From REEB95 sp035934995 (GTDB lineage Bacteria > Pseudomonadota > Alphaproteobacteria > ATCC43930 > CGMCC-115725), in NCBI GenBank assembly GCA_035934995.1, contig DASYXI010000051.1, forward strand, positions 1 through 64,000: a stretch of DNA of 64,000 bases, read 5' to 3'. Shown piece after piece: positions 50,695-58,209 of the stretch. Position 1 is the stretch's first letter. Every line of letters begins with the position of its first letter. The notes below the pieces were generated by a model that had not been told where the DNA came from, ran no database searches, and worked only from the letters and a program-made list of their open reading frames with translations. The translations under genes were made by a program, and so were the position numbers.

Positions 50695-51911
50695 TCGGCG
50701 TCGAGCCCGTAGGCGGTGTGCAGCGCGCGCACGGCGAGTTCGGTGTATTCCTCCGCCACCAGCACGCTCACCTTGATCTCCGAGGTCGAGATCACCTGGA
50801 TGTTGATGTTCTTGTTGGCGAGGGTCGAGAACATCTTCTGCGCGACGCCGGCGTGACTCCGCATGCCGACGCCGATGACCGAAATCTTGACGACGTTGGG
50901 GTCGGGCTTGAGCTCGGCATAGGCGAGCGCCTTGCGCTGCGCCTCGAGCACCTTCACCGTGCGCGCGAGATCGGCCTTGCTGACCGTGAACGTCAGATCG
51001 GTCGTGCGCCCGTCGTCGGAGATGTTCTGCACGATCATGTCGACGTTGATCGCATGCTCGGCCAGCGGCCCGAAGATCGCGGCGGCCACGCCCGGCCGAT
51101 CAGCCACTTTGACCAGCGTCACTTTGGCATCGTCGCGGCTATAGGCGATGCCGCTCACCACCTGCTTTTCCAAGATCTCGTCCTCGTCCACGACCAATGT
51201 GCCCGGCGTATCCTCGAAGCTCGACAGCACCTGCACGCGCACGCGATGGTTCATTGCCATCTCGACCGAACGCGTCTGCAGGACCTTCGCGCCTTGCGAG
51301 GCGAATTCCAGCATCTCCTCGTAGGTTATTCTATCGAGCTTGCGCGCCTTCGCAACGATGCGCGGGTCCGACGTATAGACGCCATCGACATCGGTAAAGA
51401 TGTCGCAGCGCTCGGCCTCGAGGGCCGCCGCCAGCGCCACCGCCGACGTGTCGGAGCCACCGCGGCCGAGGGTCGTAATCCGTGAATCGGGACCGAGTCC
51501 CTGGAAACCGGCGACCACCGCCACCTGCCCACGGGCGAGCCGTGTCCGCAGATCTTTGACTTGAATTTCGGCGATGCGCGCGCGGCCGTGCATACCGTCC
51601 GTTTGAATCGGAATCTGCCAGCCGAGCCACGAACGCGCGTCGATGCCGAGATCCTGCAACGCCAGCGCCAATAACCCGGCGGTGACTTGCTCGCCCGAGG
51701 CGACGACGACGTCGTATTCGCGCGCGTCGTGGAGGCGCGCGATCTGGTTCGTCCAGTCGACGAGCTGATTGGTCGCGCCGGCCATCGCCGAGACGACGAC
51801 CGCCACCTCGTTATGGGCGTCGACCTCGCGCTTGACGCGCTGCGCGACATTCTTGATCCGGTCGATCCCGGCGACGGAGGTGCCGCCGAATTTCTGTACG
51901 ATACGCGCCAT
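50691..51911 (-). CDS. lysC: Aspartokinase
   Basis: 406-residue kinase at the head of lysine, threonine and methionine synthesis. KFGGTSVAGIDRI starts the kinase domain, FQGLGPDSRITTLGRGG and DIFTDVDGVYTSDPR are substrate motifs, and two C-terminal ACT domains (KVTLVKVADRPGVAAAIF and VVKISVIGVGMRSHAGV) bind the feedback inhibitors. ATG 51909-51911 was chosen by homology. It starts a chain of overlapping genes lysC, NMO-like, ptsP and is divergent from ubiG. Confidence 0.97.
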   Translation of the reverse strand: MARIVQKFGGTSVAGIDRIKNVAQRVKREVDAHNEVAVVVSAMAGATNQLVDWTNQIARLHDAREYDVVVASGEQVTAGLLALALQDLGIDARSWLGWQIPIQTDGMHGRARIAEIQVKDLRTRLARGQVAVVAGFQGLGPDSRITTLGRGGSDTSAVALAAALEAERCDIFTDVDGVYTSDPRIVAKARKLDRITYEEMLEFASQGAKVLQTRSVEMAMNHRVRVQVLSSFEDTPGTLVVDEDEILEKQVVSGIAYSRDDAKVTLVKVADRPGVAAAIFGPLAEHAINVDMIVQNISDDGRTTDLTFTVSKADLARTVKVLEAQRKALAYAELKPDPNVVKISVIGVGMRSHAGVAQKMFSTLANKNINIQVISTSEIKVSVLVAEEYTELAVRALHTAYGLDAE

Positions 51912-52056
51912 GACGAAAGAAGCCCGTGGGCTGGGAGGTTGCCGACAAAAGGGCGGGTATACATACTCTTTCCCGCGCGACGGGGGCAAGGCGACGAAGG
52001 AACGACGGCATGGACGCAACGGACACACCGCCCGCACCGCCGCCCTCGGGACCCCA

Positions 52057-52866
52057 ATGACCGCCACGCCACGCCGCCAACGGAGGCGTCGGCCGGGCCG
52101 GCGGCGGCCGGTTGCCGCGCGACACCGGCGGTCGACAGTCGACGCCAGCGAGATCGCCAATTTCGCCGCCGTGGCGCGCGCCTGGTGGGACCCCAATGGC
52201 GAGTTCCGCCCGCTTCATCGACTCAATCCGGTGCGGCTGACCTTCCTGCGCGATCAGCTGGCACGTCATTTCGGTCGCGATCCGACCTCAACCCGCCCGT
52301 TCAAGGGTCTCACCCTGCTCGACATCGGCTGCGGCGGCGGCATTGTCGCCGAACCGTTGGCGCGGCTCGGCTTCGCGGTCACCGGAATCGACGCCGACGC
52401 GACCGCGATCCGGATCGCGCGAGCGCACGCGGCCGACGCCGGCCTCGCGATCGATTACCGACAGGCCGCCGCCGAAGATCTGGTGCGGGCGCGGAAGCGT
52501 TTCGATGCCGTCCTGGCGCTCGAGGTGATCGAGCACAGCGCCGATCCCGCATTATTTCTCGCCACGGCGACATCGCTGATGGCGCCGAGCGGCGCTTTTG
52601 CACTGTCGACTTTGAGCCGTACGCTCCGTTCTTTTCTCTTTGCGATTGTCGGCGCGGAGTACCTACTGCGCTGGGTACCGCACGGCACGCACCGCTGGTC
52701 GAAATTCGTGCGACCCTCGGAAGTGGCTGAGATGCTTCGTAAAAGCGGCGTCGAAACGCGCGCTGTCACGGCCTTGAACTACGCGCCGGACGGCGGCGGC
52801 TGGCGGCTCGGCGGACGGCCAAACGTCAATTATTTACTATTTGCCAGCAAACCGGCGGGGAAATAA
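52057..52866 (+). CDS. ubiG: Ubiquinone biosynthesis O-methyltransferase UbiG
   Basis: 269 residues as called. EIANFAAVARAWWDPNGEF and RLNPVRLTFLRDQL are typical, LLDIGCGGGIVAEPLAR is the SAM-binding motif I, and ALEVIEHSADPALFL follows. It does two O-methylations in ubiquinone synthesis. The first ~26 residues hold 12 Arg, unlike homologs, which begin near STVDASEIANF; no in-frame start lies closer, so a frameshift near 52120 or a wrong start is possible. Divergent from lysC, a conserved alphaproteobacterial pairing. Confidence 0.85.
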   Translation: MTATPRRQRRRRPGRRRPVAARHRRSTVDASEIANFAAVARAWWDPNGEFRPLHRLNPVRLTFLRDQLARHFGRDPTSTRPFKGLTLLDIGCGGGIVAEPLARLGFAVTGIDADATAIRIARAHAADAGLAIDYRQAAAEDLVRARKRFDAVLALEVIEHSADPALFLATATSLMAPSGAFALSTLSRTLRSFLFAIVGAEYLLRWVPHGTHRWSKFVRPSEVAEMLRKSGVETRAVTALNYAPDGGGWRLGGRPNVNYLLFASKPAGK

Positions 52867-52869
52867 TCT
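52841..52869 (+). promoter_or_regulatory. Promoter of the double cold-shock protein gene
   Basis: TTGCCA (52841-52846) and TAATCT (52864-52869) with a 17-base spacer, overlapping the end of ubiG. Transcription would give a leader of about 115 bases, as in cold-shock genes, containing the hairpin at 52933-52949. Confidence 0.5.
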
Positions 52870-52932
52870 TATGTATTGTGCCGATTCTCGGACTAGATCA
52901 GTTCGGGCGTGAGGGCATTTCACCAGTCCAAA

Positions 52933-52949
52933 GACGGAACTCAACCGTC
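52933..52949 (+). other. Hairpin in the leader of the cold-shock mRNA
   Basis: GACGG and CCGTC pair exactly around a seven-base loop, and flanking ccaaa and ggtcttgg bases can extend the stem with a bulge. It lies 43 bases before the ATG and could affect translation with temperature; that is inference. Confidence 0.4.
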
Positions 52950-52992
52950 GGTCTTGGATGGAATGTGGGGGGTTATTTCCGATGGTGCATCC

Positions 52993-53562
52993 ATGAACGC
53001 ATTTGCGTCGCAGCCCGGCGAAGCCGCACGGCTGTCCGGTAAAATTAAATGGTTCAATCGCAGCAAGGGGTTCGGGTTCATCGTTCCGGATGACGGCACG
53101 AGCGACGTGTTCTTGCCGCTCGCCGTCCTCGAACGGTCCGGCTTCGGCGAGGCGCCCGACGGCGCCAGCATCACCTTCGAGTGGGTGCAAGGGCCGAAAG
53201 GCCGCGCCGCGACGCAGGTCCTCGACCTCGACGCCTCGACCGCCACGCCGCGGGCGCCCAGGGAACGTGGGGGTGAGCGCGGCGGCTTCCGGTCGCGCGA
53301 TGGCGGCGGTGGCTTTGGCGGCGATATGCCGTCCGGTCCGGCTGAATCGCTCGACGGCGTGGTCAAATGGTACGACCCGGCGCGCGGCTTCGGATTCATC
53401 CTGCCGAACGACGGCAGCAAGGACATCTTCGTGCACATCACGGCGCTGCGCCGCTCCGGCATCGACGGGCTCGAGCCCGGCCAGCCGGTTCGCATGATGG
53501 TGTCGCAGGCGCGCCGCGGACGCGAGGCCTCGTCCATCGAATTGCTGCCGCACAACGGCTGA
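52993..53562 (+). CDS. Cold-shock protein with two CSD domains
   Basis: 189 residues. Two cold-shock domains joined by a Gly/Arg-rich linker: domain 1 with KIKWFNRSKGFGFIVPDD, domain 2 with VVKWYDPARGFGFILPNDG and DIFVHITALRRSG. The second has the normal RNP1 and RNP2; in the first RNP2 is changed (VFLPLAVL), so RNA binding there may be weaker. Such twin-CSD proteins are common in alphaproteobacteria and act as RNA chaperones. ATG 52993 was taken because upstream codons are not family-like. Convergent with the MFS gene, nine bases away. Confidence 0.88.
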   Translation: MNAFASQPGEAARLSGKIKWFNRSKGFGFIVPDDGTSDVFLPLAVLERSGFGEAPDGASITFEWVQGPKGRAATQVLDLDASTATPRAPRERGGERGGFRSRDGGGGFGGDMPSGPAESLDGVVKWYDPARGFGFILPNDGSKDIFVHITALRRSGIDGLEPGQPVRMMVSQARRGREASSIELLPHNG

Positions 53563-53571
53563 CGATTTCCG

Positions 53572-54732
53572 TCACCGCGTCCGTGAGCTGACCGCGAAGC
53601 CGGAGAGCGCCGCGGCGGCCGCGGCCACGAAGAATGCCACCCGGTAACTGCCGGTCATATCGATGATCGCGCCAAATATCGGCGGCCCGAGCAGTGCGCC
53701 GACGAACGTCAGCGCCAGCGCGCCGCCGGTCGCCATGCCGGCGCTGCCCGCCGGCGCCAGGCGCGCGACTTCGGCGAGAAACACGCCGTTCCAACCCAGC
53801 GCGACGGCGCCGAGCGCCGCCGCCACGGCCAACACCAGGGCGAACGGCCACCCCGGTCCGACCAGTGCCAGCAATGCCCCAGTGGCCCCGATAGTCAGGC
53901 CAAGTAGGCTCAAGGCCTGCCGCGCACCGAGCAGGCGATCCGCCGTCCAACCCCACAGGACGCGGCCCACGATACCGGCGGCCTGGAGCACCGCCATCAC
54001 GACGCCGGCCGCGACCAGCGCCATGCCGGCCCGTTCGGTCAGGAAATTGACGACGAAGGCGCTGACGCACAGCTGCATCGCCGAATAGCTGAGCGAAGCG
54101 AGCGCCAGGCGACGCAGCACCGGCTCGCCGAGCACCATGTTGACGGCGGCGACGATATGGCTGCCGCCGGCCGCCTTGGGGTCCACATCGTCGTCGAGGC
54201 TTTTGTGCAACGGCTCGCAGACGATCGCGAGCAAGGCGCTGACCGCCGCGACCGCGAGCGCCGCGCCGCGCCAGCCGAATGGAATCGCCAGCGGCGGCAC
54301 CACGAGTCCCGCCAACGCGCCGCCGAGCGGCACGCCGGTTTGCTTGATCGAGAAAACGAGCGCGCGTCGCGCCGGCGGCGTCTGCCGGATCAGCAGATGC
54401 GAACTTGCCGGCGTCATCGGTCCATAGCCAACGCCGATGAAGACGGCGCCGATGAGACCAAGCCAGATCGAGGCGCTGGCCAGCAACGCCAACCCGACTG
54501 CGCCGACGACCAACGCCGCCTGGCTGACGCGGATCGCGCCGTAGCGTCGTACCGGCCCGCCCGACATGCCGGTCGAAAGAACCGCCGCGGCATAAACCAC
54601 CGCCGTGAAGACGCCGATATGATTGGCGCTGACGCCGAAGTCCGGTGCGGCGAGCCCGGCGAATACCGGCGGCGCCAAGACCATCAGCGTGGCCAGCGCC
54701 TGGATGGCGAGCGTGGCGATCAGAACGAGCAT
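53572..54732 (-). CDS. Major facilitator superfamily transporter
   Basis: 386 residues with about twelve hydrophobic segments and no clear soluble domain. GVGYGPMTPASSHLLI, SIKQTGVPLGGALAGLVVPP and the GWTADRLLG loop fit MFS carriers of the CynX/NarK-like sort. A charged loop in the middle (DDDVDPKAAGG) separates the two six-helix halves. The substrate cannot be inferred. It is divergent from gcrA. Confidence 0.86.
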   Translation of the reverse strand: MLVLIATLAIQALATLMVLAPPVFAGLAAPDFGVSANHIGVFTAVVYAAAVLSTGMSGGPVRRYGAIRVSQAALVVGAVGLALLASASIWLGLIGAVFIGVGYGPMTPASSHLLIRQTPPARRALVFSIKQTGVPLGGALAGLVVPPLAIPFGWRGAALAVAAVSALLAIVCEPLHKSLDDDVDPKAAGGSHIVAAVNMVLGEPVLRRLALASLSYSAMQLCVSAFVVNFLTERAGMALVAAGVVMAVLQAAGIVGRVLWGWTADRLLGARQALSLLGLTIGATGALLALVGPGWPFALVLAVAAALGAVALGWNGVFLAEVARLAPAGSAGMATGGALALTFVGALLGPPIFGAIIDMTGSYRVAFFVAAAAAALSGFAVSSRTR

Positions 54733-54768
54733 GCCATCGCGCGTTCGTACGGTGGGCCGGACTGCTGT

Positions 54769-54790
54769 GAATCCCGGGGATATCCGAATC
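54769..54790. promoter_or_regulatory. Two GANTC (GAATC) methylation sites upstream of gcrA
   Basis: GAATC at 54769-54773 and 54786-54790, 17 bases apart, in the 142-base gap between the MFS gene and gcrA; a third GAATC covers the second and third codons of gcrA (54878-54882). GANTC is the target of the CcrM methylase, and GcrA activates promoters carrying it. Confidence 0.5.
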
Positions 54791-54874
54791 GCAAGTATTG
54801 GCCGGTCCGGTCGCCCATGATACCGTATTTAGTGGTTGGACGATCTCTCACCACGATATACGGGGGGACGGCTT

Positions 54875-55225
54875 ATGGAATCGATCTGGACGACTGAACT
54901 CGTACAGAACCTTGCCCGACTCTGGGACGAAGGACATTCGACGGCTGAAATCGGTCGCCGACTCGGAGTGAGCAAGAATGCCGTGGTGGGGAAGGCACAC
55001 CGGCTGGCGCTGACGCCGCGGCCATCGCCGCTGAAGCGCCCGCCGATGCGTCGTCCCGCGCCGGCGGCCGCGGCGACAGGCAGCGGAAACTGCTCCTGGC
55101 CGACCGGACATCCGGGCGACAAGGATTTCGGCTTCTGCGGCAAGCGCACGCTCATGGGCAAGCCGTACTGCGCCGAACATGCAGCGATGGCGTACGTACG
55201 GCCGAAGAGCCACAACGCAGCCTGA
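54875..55225 (+). CDS. gcrA: GcrA cell-cycle regulator
   Basis: 116-residue transcription cofactor of alphaproteobacteria that binds sigma-70 and methylated GANTC promoters. MESIWTTELVQNLARLWDEG and STAEIGRRLGVSKNAVVGKA are the N-terminal DNA-binding region, CSWPTGHPGDKDFGFCG and RTLMGKPYCAEHAAMAY the C-terminal Cys-containing part. The shorter linker makes it smaller than the Caulobacter protein (173). CGGGGGGA ten bases upstream supports ATG 54875. Divergent from the MFS gene. Confidence 0.94.
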   Translation: MESIWTTELVQNLARLWDEGHSTAEIGRRLGVSKNAVVGKAHRLALTPRPSPLKRPPMRRPAPAAAATGSGNCSWPTGHPGDKDFGFCGKRTLMGKPYCAEHAAMAYVRPKSHNAA

Positions 55226-55249
55226 ATCGAGCTGAGACGAGTCAAACGG

Positions 55250-55277
55250 ACACTCCCGGCGGCAACGCCGGGAGTGT
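55250..55277. terminator. Perfect 12-bp hairpin between convergent genes
   Basis: acactcccggcg pairs exactly with cgccgggagtgt around a GCAA tetraloop, a very stable GNRA hairpin. It lies 25 bases after gcrA and eight bases before the end of the minus-strand gene. T-rich sequence follows only weakly on either side (tcgcgttt; ccgtttg), but position between converging genes indicates a bidirectional terminator. Confidence 0.75.
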
Positions 55278-55284
55278 TCGCGTT

Positions 55285-56277
55285 TCAGCGGAAATACCAT
55301 AGGCCGCGTTTTGCCGACCGCGCCGCACCTTGGGCCGGAAGGTAATCGTAGCTCTGATTCGAATCGGCAAGCGCCAGCCCCTCAATGACCAGGAAGCGGC
55401 CGAGATCGTTGCCTTCTTCGTCGAGGCAGATCGCGCCGAGCGTGCCGTGCTGACCCGGTGGCACGCGGCAGGCGACGATCGAATGGCCGGCCAGCTTCTG
55501 GGTCAGTGCCGCCATCGCGACGACGGCGCATGATTTCACCGTTCCCTTGGCGCCGGCGCAGCGATCCTCGGATCCGGCCGGCGCGACGCCGAACAGCTGT
55601 ACCGTCTGGCCTTCGACATTGAGCGTCAGCGGGCCGGTCACCCGAGCATGGCCGCTGAACACCGCCGGCCGGCCGACCGGCGCGAACACGGCCGGTCGCG
55701 GCGGCGACGGCTTGACCGGCGGTGCCGCAGACGCCGTCCGCTGTGGCTCGGGCGACGCCGTGGGCGGCGACGCAGCCGGAACGATGGTGAAGGTCCGACC
55801 TTTCCGATCACTCATCGTCACCGCGCCGAACGGTTTGGTGTCGCTGTCGCTGGGCACGGCGTGAACGACGGGCGGCGCCACCGCGACGGTCGGCAGGTCC
55901 GGCACCGCCGATGCCGGCGGGGTGTTGCCCGACGGCGGCAACTCGACATGCAGCGGTGGCGACGGCCCCAGGATCAACGCGCTCTCGCCGCCGAACGCCG
56001 AACGCAGGGCCGAACTTGTCGCCGCGTCGGACGGCGGCGATGAAGCGGCGGTTGCGGGTTGCGACGGCGGCACTGTCTTGGTTGCCTCCGGCTTGGGCGT
56101 CGGTTGCGACGGTGCGACCGCGGCGCTTTGGATCGCCGTTTTGTGATGCCGCACGATCAATGTTGTCGCCGAACCGACGAGCGCGACGCCGAGCGCGACC
56201 ACCAGCCACTTGCGCAGTGAAAGATTGCGCGCGTGCCGGATCCAGGCCTTGCGGACGGGGTGGTTTTCGCTTGACAT
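55285..56277 (-). CDS. Membrane-anchored protein with degenerate staphylococcal-nuclease-like domain
   Basis: 330 residues. One transmembrane helix (WLVVALGVALVGSATTLIV) near residues 25-45, then about 180 residues rich in Pro, Ala, Ser and Thr, and a C-terminal SNase-fold domain (GPLTLNVEGQTVQLFGVAP, CAVVAMAALTQKLAGHSIV, YDYLPAQGAARSAKRGLWYF). The catalytic arginines of SNase (expected in VRLxG and DxxGRxxA) are Gln and Thr here, so it is probably inactive and may bind nucleic acid or partner proteins. The periplasmic side is predicted. Divergent from tatA. Confidence 0.72.
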   Translation of the reverse strand: MSSENHPVRKAWIRHARNLSLRKWLVVALGVALVGSATTLIVRHHKTAIQSAAVAPSQPTPKPEATKTVPPSQPATAASSPPSDAATSSALRSAFGGESALILGPSPPLHVELPPSGNTPPASAVPDLPTVAVAPPVVHAVPSDSDTKPFGAVTMSDRKGRTFTIVPAASPPTASPEPQRTASAAPPVKPSPPRPAVFAPVGRPAVFSGHARVTGPLTLNVEGQTVQLFGVAPAGSEDRCAGAKGTVKSCAVVAMAALTQKLAGHSIVACRVPPGQHGTLGAICLDEEGNDLGRFLVIEGLALADSNQSYDYLPAQGAARSAKRGLWYFR

Positions 56278-56346
56278 ACGGCTGTTACGTCTGCGCCATC
56301 TGGGGCTTAAACTTACCTCAACCGGACCATTTTCCGAGGTTTTACC

Positions 56347-56571
56347 ATGGGTTCCTTCAGCCTGCTGCATTGGCTGGTCGTTCTCGTCATCGTCGTCCTA
56401 TTGTTCGGCGCCGGCAAACTGCCGCGAGTCATGGGCGACTTCGCCAGGGGCATCAAGGCCTTCAAGGCAGGGATGAAAGAGGAAGACGCCGAGACCGAGA
56501 CCAAGCCCACGCAGCAAGTGCAGCCGCCTGCCGCGTCCGCCAGCGACCGGCCGGCCCACGACCGCAGCTGA
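56347..56571 (+). CDS. tatA: Sec-independent protein translocase subunit TatA
   Basis: 74 residues with an N-terminal hydrophobic helix (LLHWLVVLVIVVLLFGAGKLP) ending in the conserved FGxxKLP, then an amphipathic helix (FARGIKAFKAGMK) and a polar tail. TatA pores translocate folded proteins with twin-arginine signals such as that of the 11073 binding protein. tatB and tatC are not in this window. A carboxymuconolactone decarboxylase-like gene follows 26 bases on. Confidence 0.92.
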   Translation: MGSFSLLHWLVVLVIVVLLFGAGKLPRVMGDFARGIKAFKAGMKEEDAETETKPTQQVQPPAASASDRPAHDRS

Positions 56572-56597
56572 ACGCCGCGAGCGCCGCCGCCGAAGAC

Positions 56598-57158
56598 ATG
56601 AGCGAACAACGGTTTCCGCCGCTCGCCGAGAGCGCGATGACGGCTGAGCAGAAGCGTGTCGCGGCGGCGATCGCCGAGAACCGCAAAGCGCTGCGCGGTC
56701 CGTTCCACATGCTGCTGCGTCATCCCGCGCTCGGCGACCGGGTGCAGAATGTCGGCCGTTATCTGCGTTTCGAAAACACGCTGCCCGATACGGTCAAGGA
56801 GCTGGCGATCCTGGTCACGGCGCGCCATTGGGGCGCACAATTCGAATGGGCGGTGCATCGCAACTTCGCGCTCGAGGTTGGCTTGCCGGCTTCGGTGTGC
56901 GATGCAATCGGCCGCGGCGAAAGGCCGACGGGTCTGACGCCGGAGCAGCAAGCCGCTTACGATTTCGTCAGCGAGCTGCTCGCCACCAAAGCCGTGAGCG
57001 ATCCGGTTTTTGCGCGCGCCAAGCAAGCCTTCGGCGAGACGGGCGTGGTCGAGCTCACGGTTTGCGTCGGCTATTACGGGCTGATCGGCCTCGTCCTCAA
57101 CACCGATCGCACGCCGCTGCCGCCCGGCGCCGCGCCGCTGCCGCCGCTCGCCTCCTGA
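56598..57158 (+). CDS. Carboxymuconolactone decarboxylase/AhpD-family protein
   Basis: 186 residues with the CMD fold. RGPFHMLLRHPALGDRVQN and ELAILVTARHWGAQFEWAVH are the family motifs; the His in EWAVHR is at the CMD active site. The CxxC pair of true AhpD peroxidases is absent, so it is nearer to 4-carboxymuconolactone decarboxylase-like proteins. The ring-cleavage pathway genes are not adjacent. It follows tatA and lies 19 bases before queA. Confidence 0.86.
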   Translation: MSEQRFPPLAESAMTAEQKRVAAAIAENRKALRGPFHMLLRHPALGDRVQNVGRYLRFENTLPDTVKELAILVTARHWGAQFEWAVHRNFALEVGLPASVCDAIGRGERPTGLTPEQQAAYDFVSELLATKAVSDPVFARAKQAFGETGVVELTVCVGYYGLIGLVLNTDRTPLPPGAAPLPPLAS

Positions 57159-57177
57159 CGCGCGCGGGCCTCCCGCA

Positions 57178-58209
57178 ATGCGGGTCGACGATTTCGATTT
57201 TCCGCTGCCGCGTCGACTGATTGCCGCGCATCCGATCGAGCCGCGCGACGCCGCGCGGCTCCTCGTCGTCGGTCACGAATTCGCCGACAAAAGCGTGCGC
57301 GATCTGCCCGTTCTGCTGCGCCGCGGCGACGTGCTGGTGGTCAACGATACGCGCGTGATTCCGACGCGGCTGTACGGAAGCCGTGGCCAGGCTGCGGTCG
57401 AGGCGACGCTCCACCGTCGCGAAACGCCGACGCGCTGGCGTGCCTTCGTCAAGAACGCACGCCGGCTGAAAGCCGGCGACCGTATCGAATTCGCCGCCGA
57501 TTTCTCCGCCATCGTCGCGGCGCGACATGTCGAAGGCGATCTCAGCCTCGACTTCGATTGCGGCGGCGACGATTTGCGCGCGGCGCTCGAACGCTACGGC
57601 GCCATGCCGCTGCCGCCTTATATCAAGCGACCACGCGGCGGCGACGCGCACGACCGCGCCGATTACCAGACGATCTTCGCGGCGCACGACGGCGCCGTCG
57701 CGGCGCCGACCGCTGGGCTGCATTTCACGCCGCCGCTGCTCGATGCGCTCGACCGCGCCGGCATCGCGCGGGTGACCGTGACCTTGCACGTCGGAGCCGG
57801 TACCTTCCTGCCCGTCAAGGTGGCCGACACGGCGGATCACGTGATGCACGGCGAATGGGGAACGATCGGCGCTGAGGCGGCGGCGCGGTTCAACGCCGCG
57901 CGGGCGGCGGGCGGCCGCATCGCCGCGGTCGGCACGACGGCGGTGCGCTTGCTCGAAAGCGCCGCCGCCGACGGTCTGGTGAAGCCCTTCACGGGTGAAA
58001 CCGATCTCTTCATCACGCCCGGCTATCGCTTCCGCGCGGTCGACGTGCTGTTCACCAACTTTCATTTGCCGCGCTCGACCCTCTTCATGCTGGTCTCGGC
58101 CTTCGCTGGCCTCGACCGCATGAAGCGCGCCTATGCCCATGCTGTGGAAGCGGGTTACCGCTTCTTCTCCTACGGCGACGCGTGCCTCTTGCTGCCGGAA
58201 CGGCGATGA
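57178..58209 (+). CDS. queA: S-adenosylmethionine:tRNA ribosyltransferase-isomerase
   Basis: 343-residue enzyme that builds the epoxyqueuosine ring on preQ1-modified tRNA. LPRRLIAAHPIEPRDAARLL, VNDTRVIPTRLYG and YQTIFAAHDGAVAAPTAGLH are the family motifs. First gene of a queuosine operon, queA-tgt-queF-queG, with the next gene overlapping by four bases (ATGA). Confidence 0.96.
   Translation: MRVDDFDFPLPRRLIAAHPIEPRDAARLLVVGHEFADKSVRDLPVLLRRGDVLVVNDTRVIPTRLYGSRGQAAVEATLHRRETPTRWRAFVKNARRLKAGDRIEFAADFSAIVAARHVEGDLSLDFDCGGDDLRAALERYGAMPLPPYIKRPRGGDAHDRADYQTIFAAHDGAVAAPTAGLHFTPPLLDALDRAGIARVTVTLHVGAGTFLPVKVADTADHVMHGEWGTIGAEAAARFNAARAAGGRIAAVGTTAVRLLESAAADGLVKPFTGETDLFITPGYRFRAVDVLFTNFHLPRSTLFMLVSAFAGLDRMKRAYAHAVEAGYRFFSYGDACLLLPERR

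Noticed and set aside
57159..57177. preQ1 riboswitch before queA
   Set aside because: Only 19 bases separate queA from the preceding stop, too short for an aptamer.
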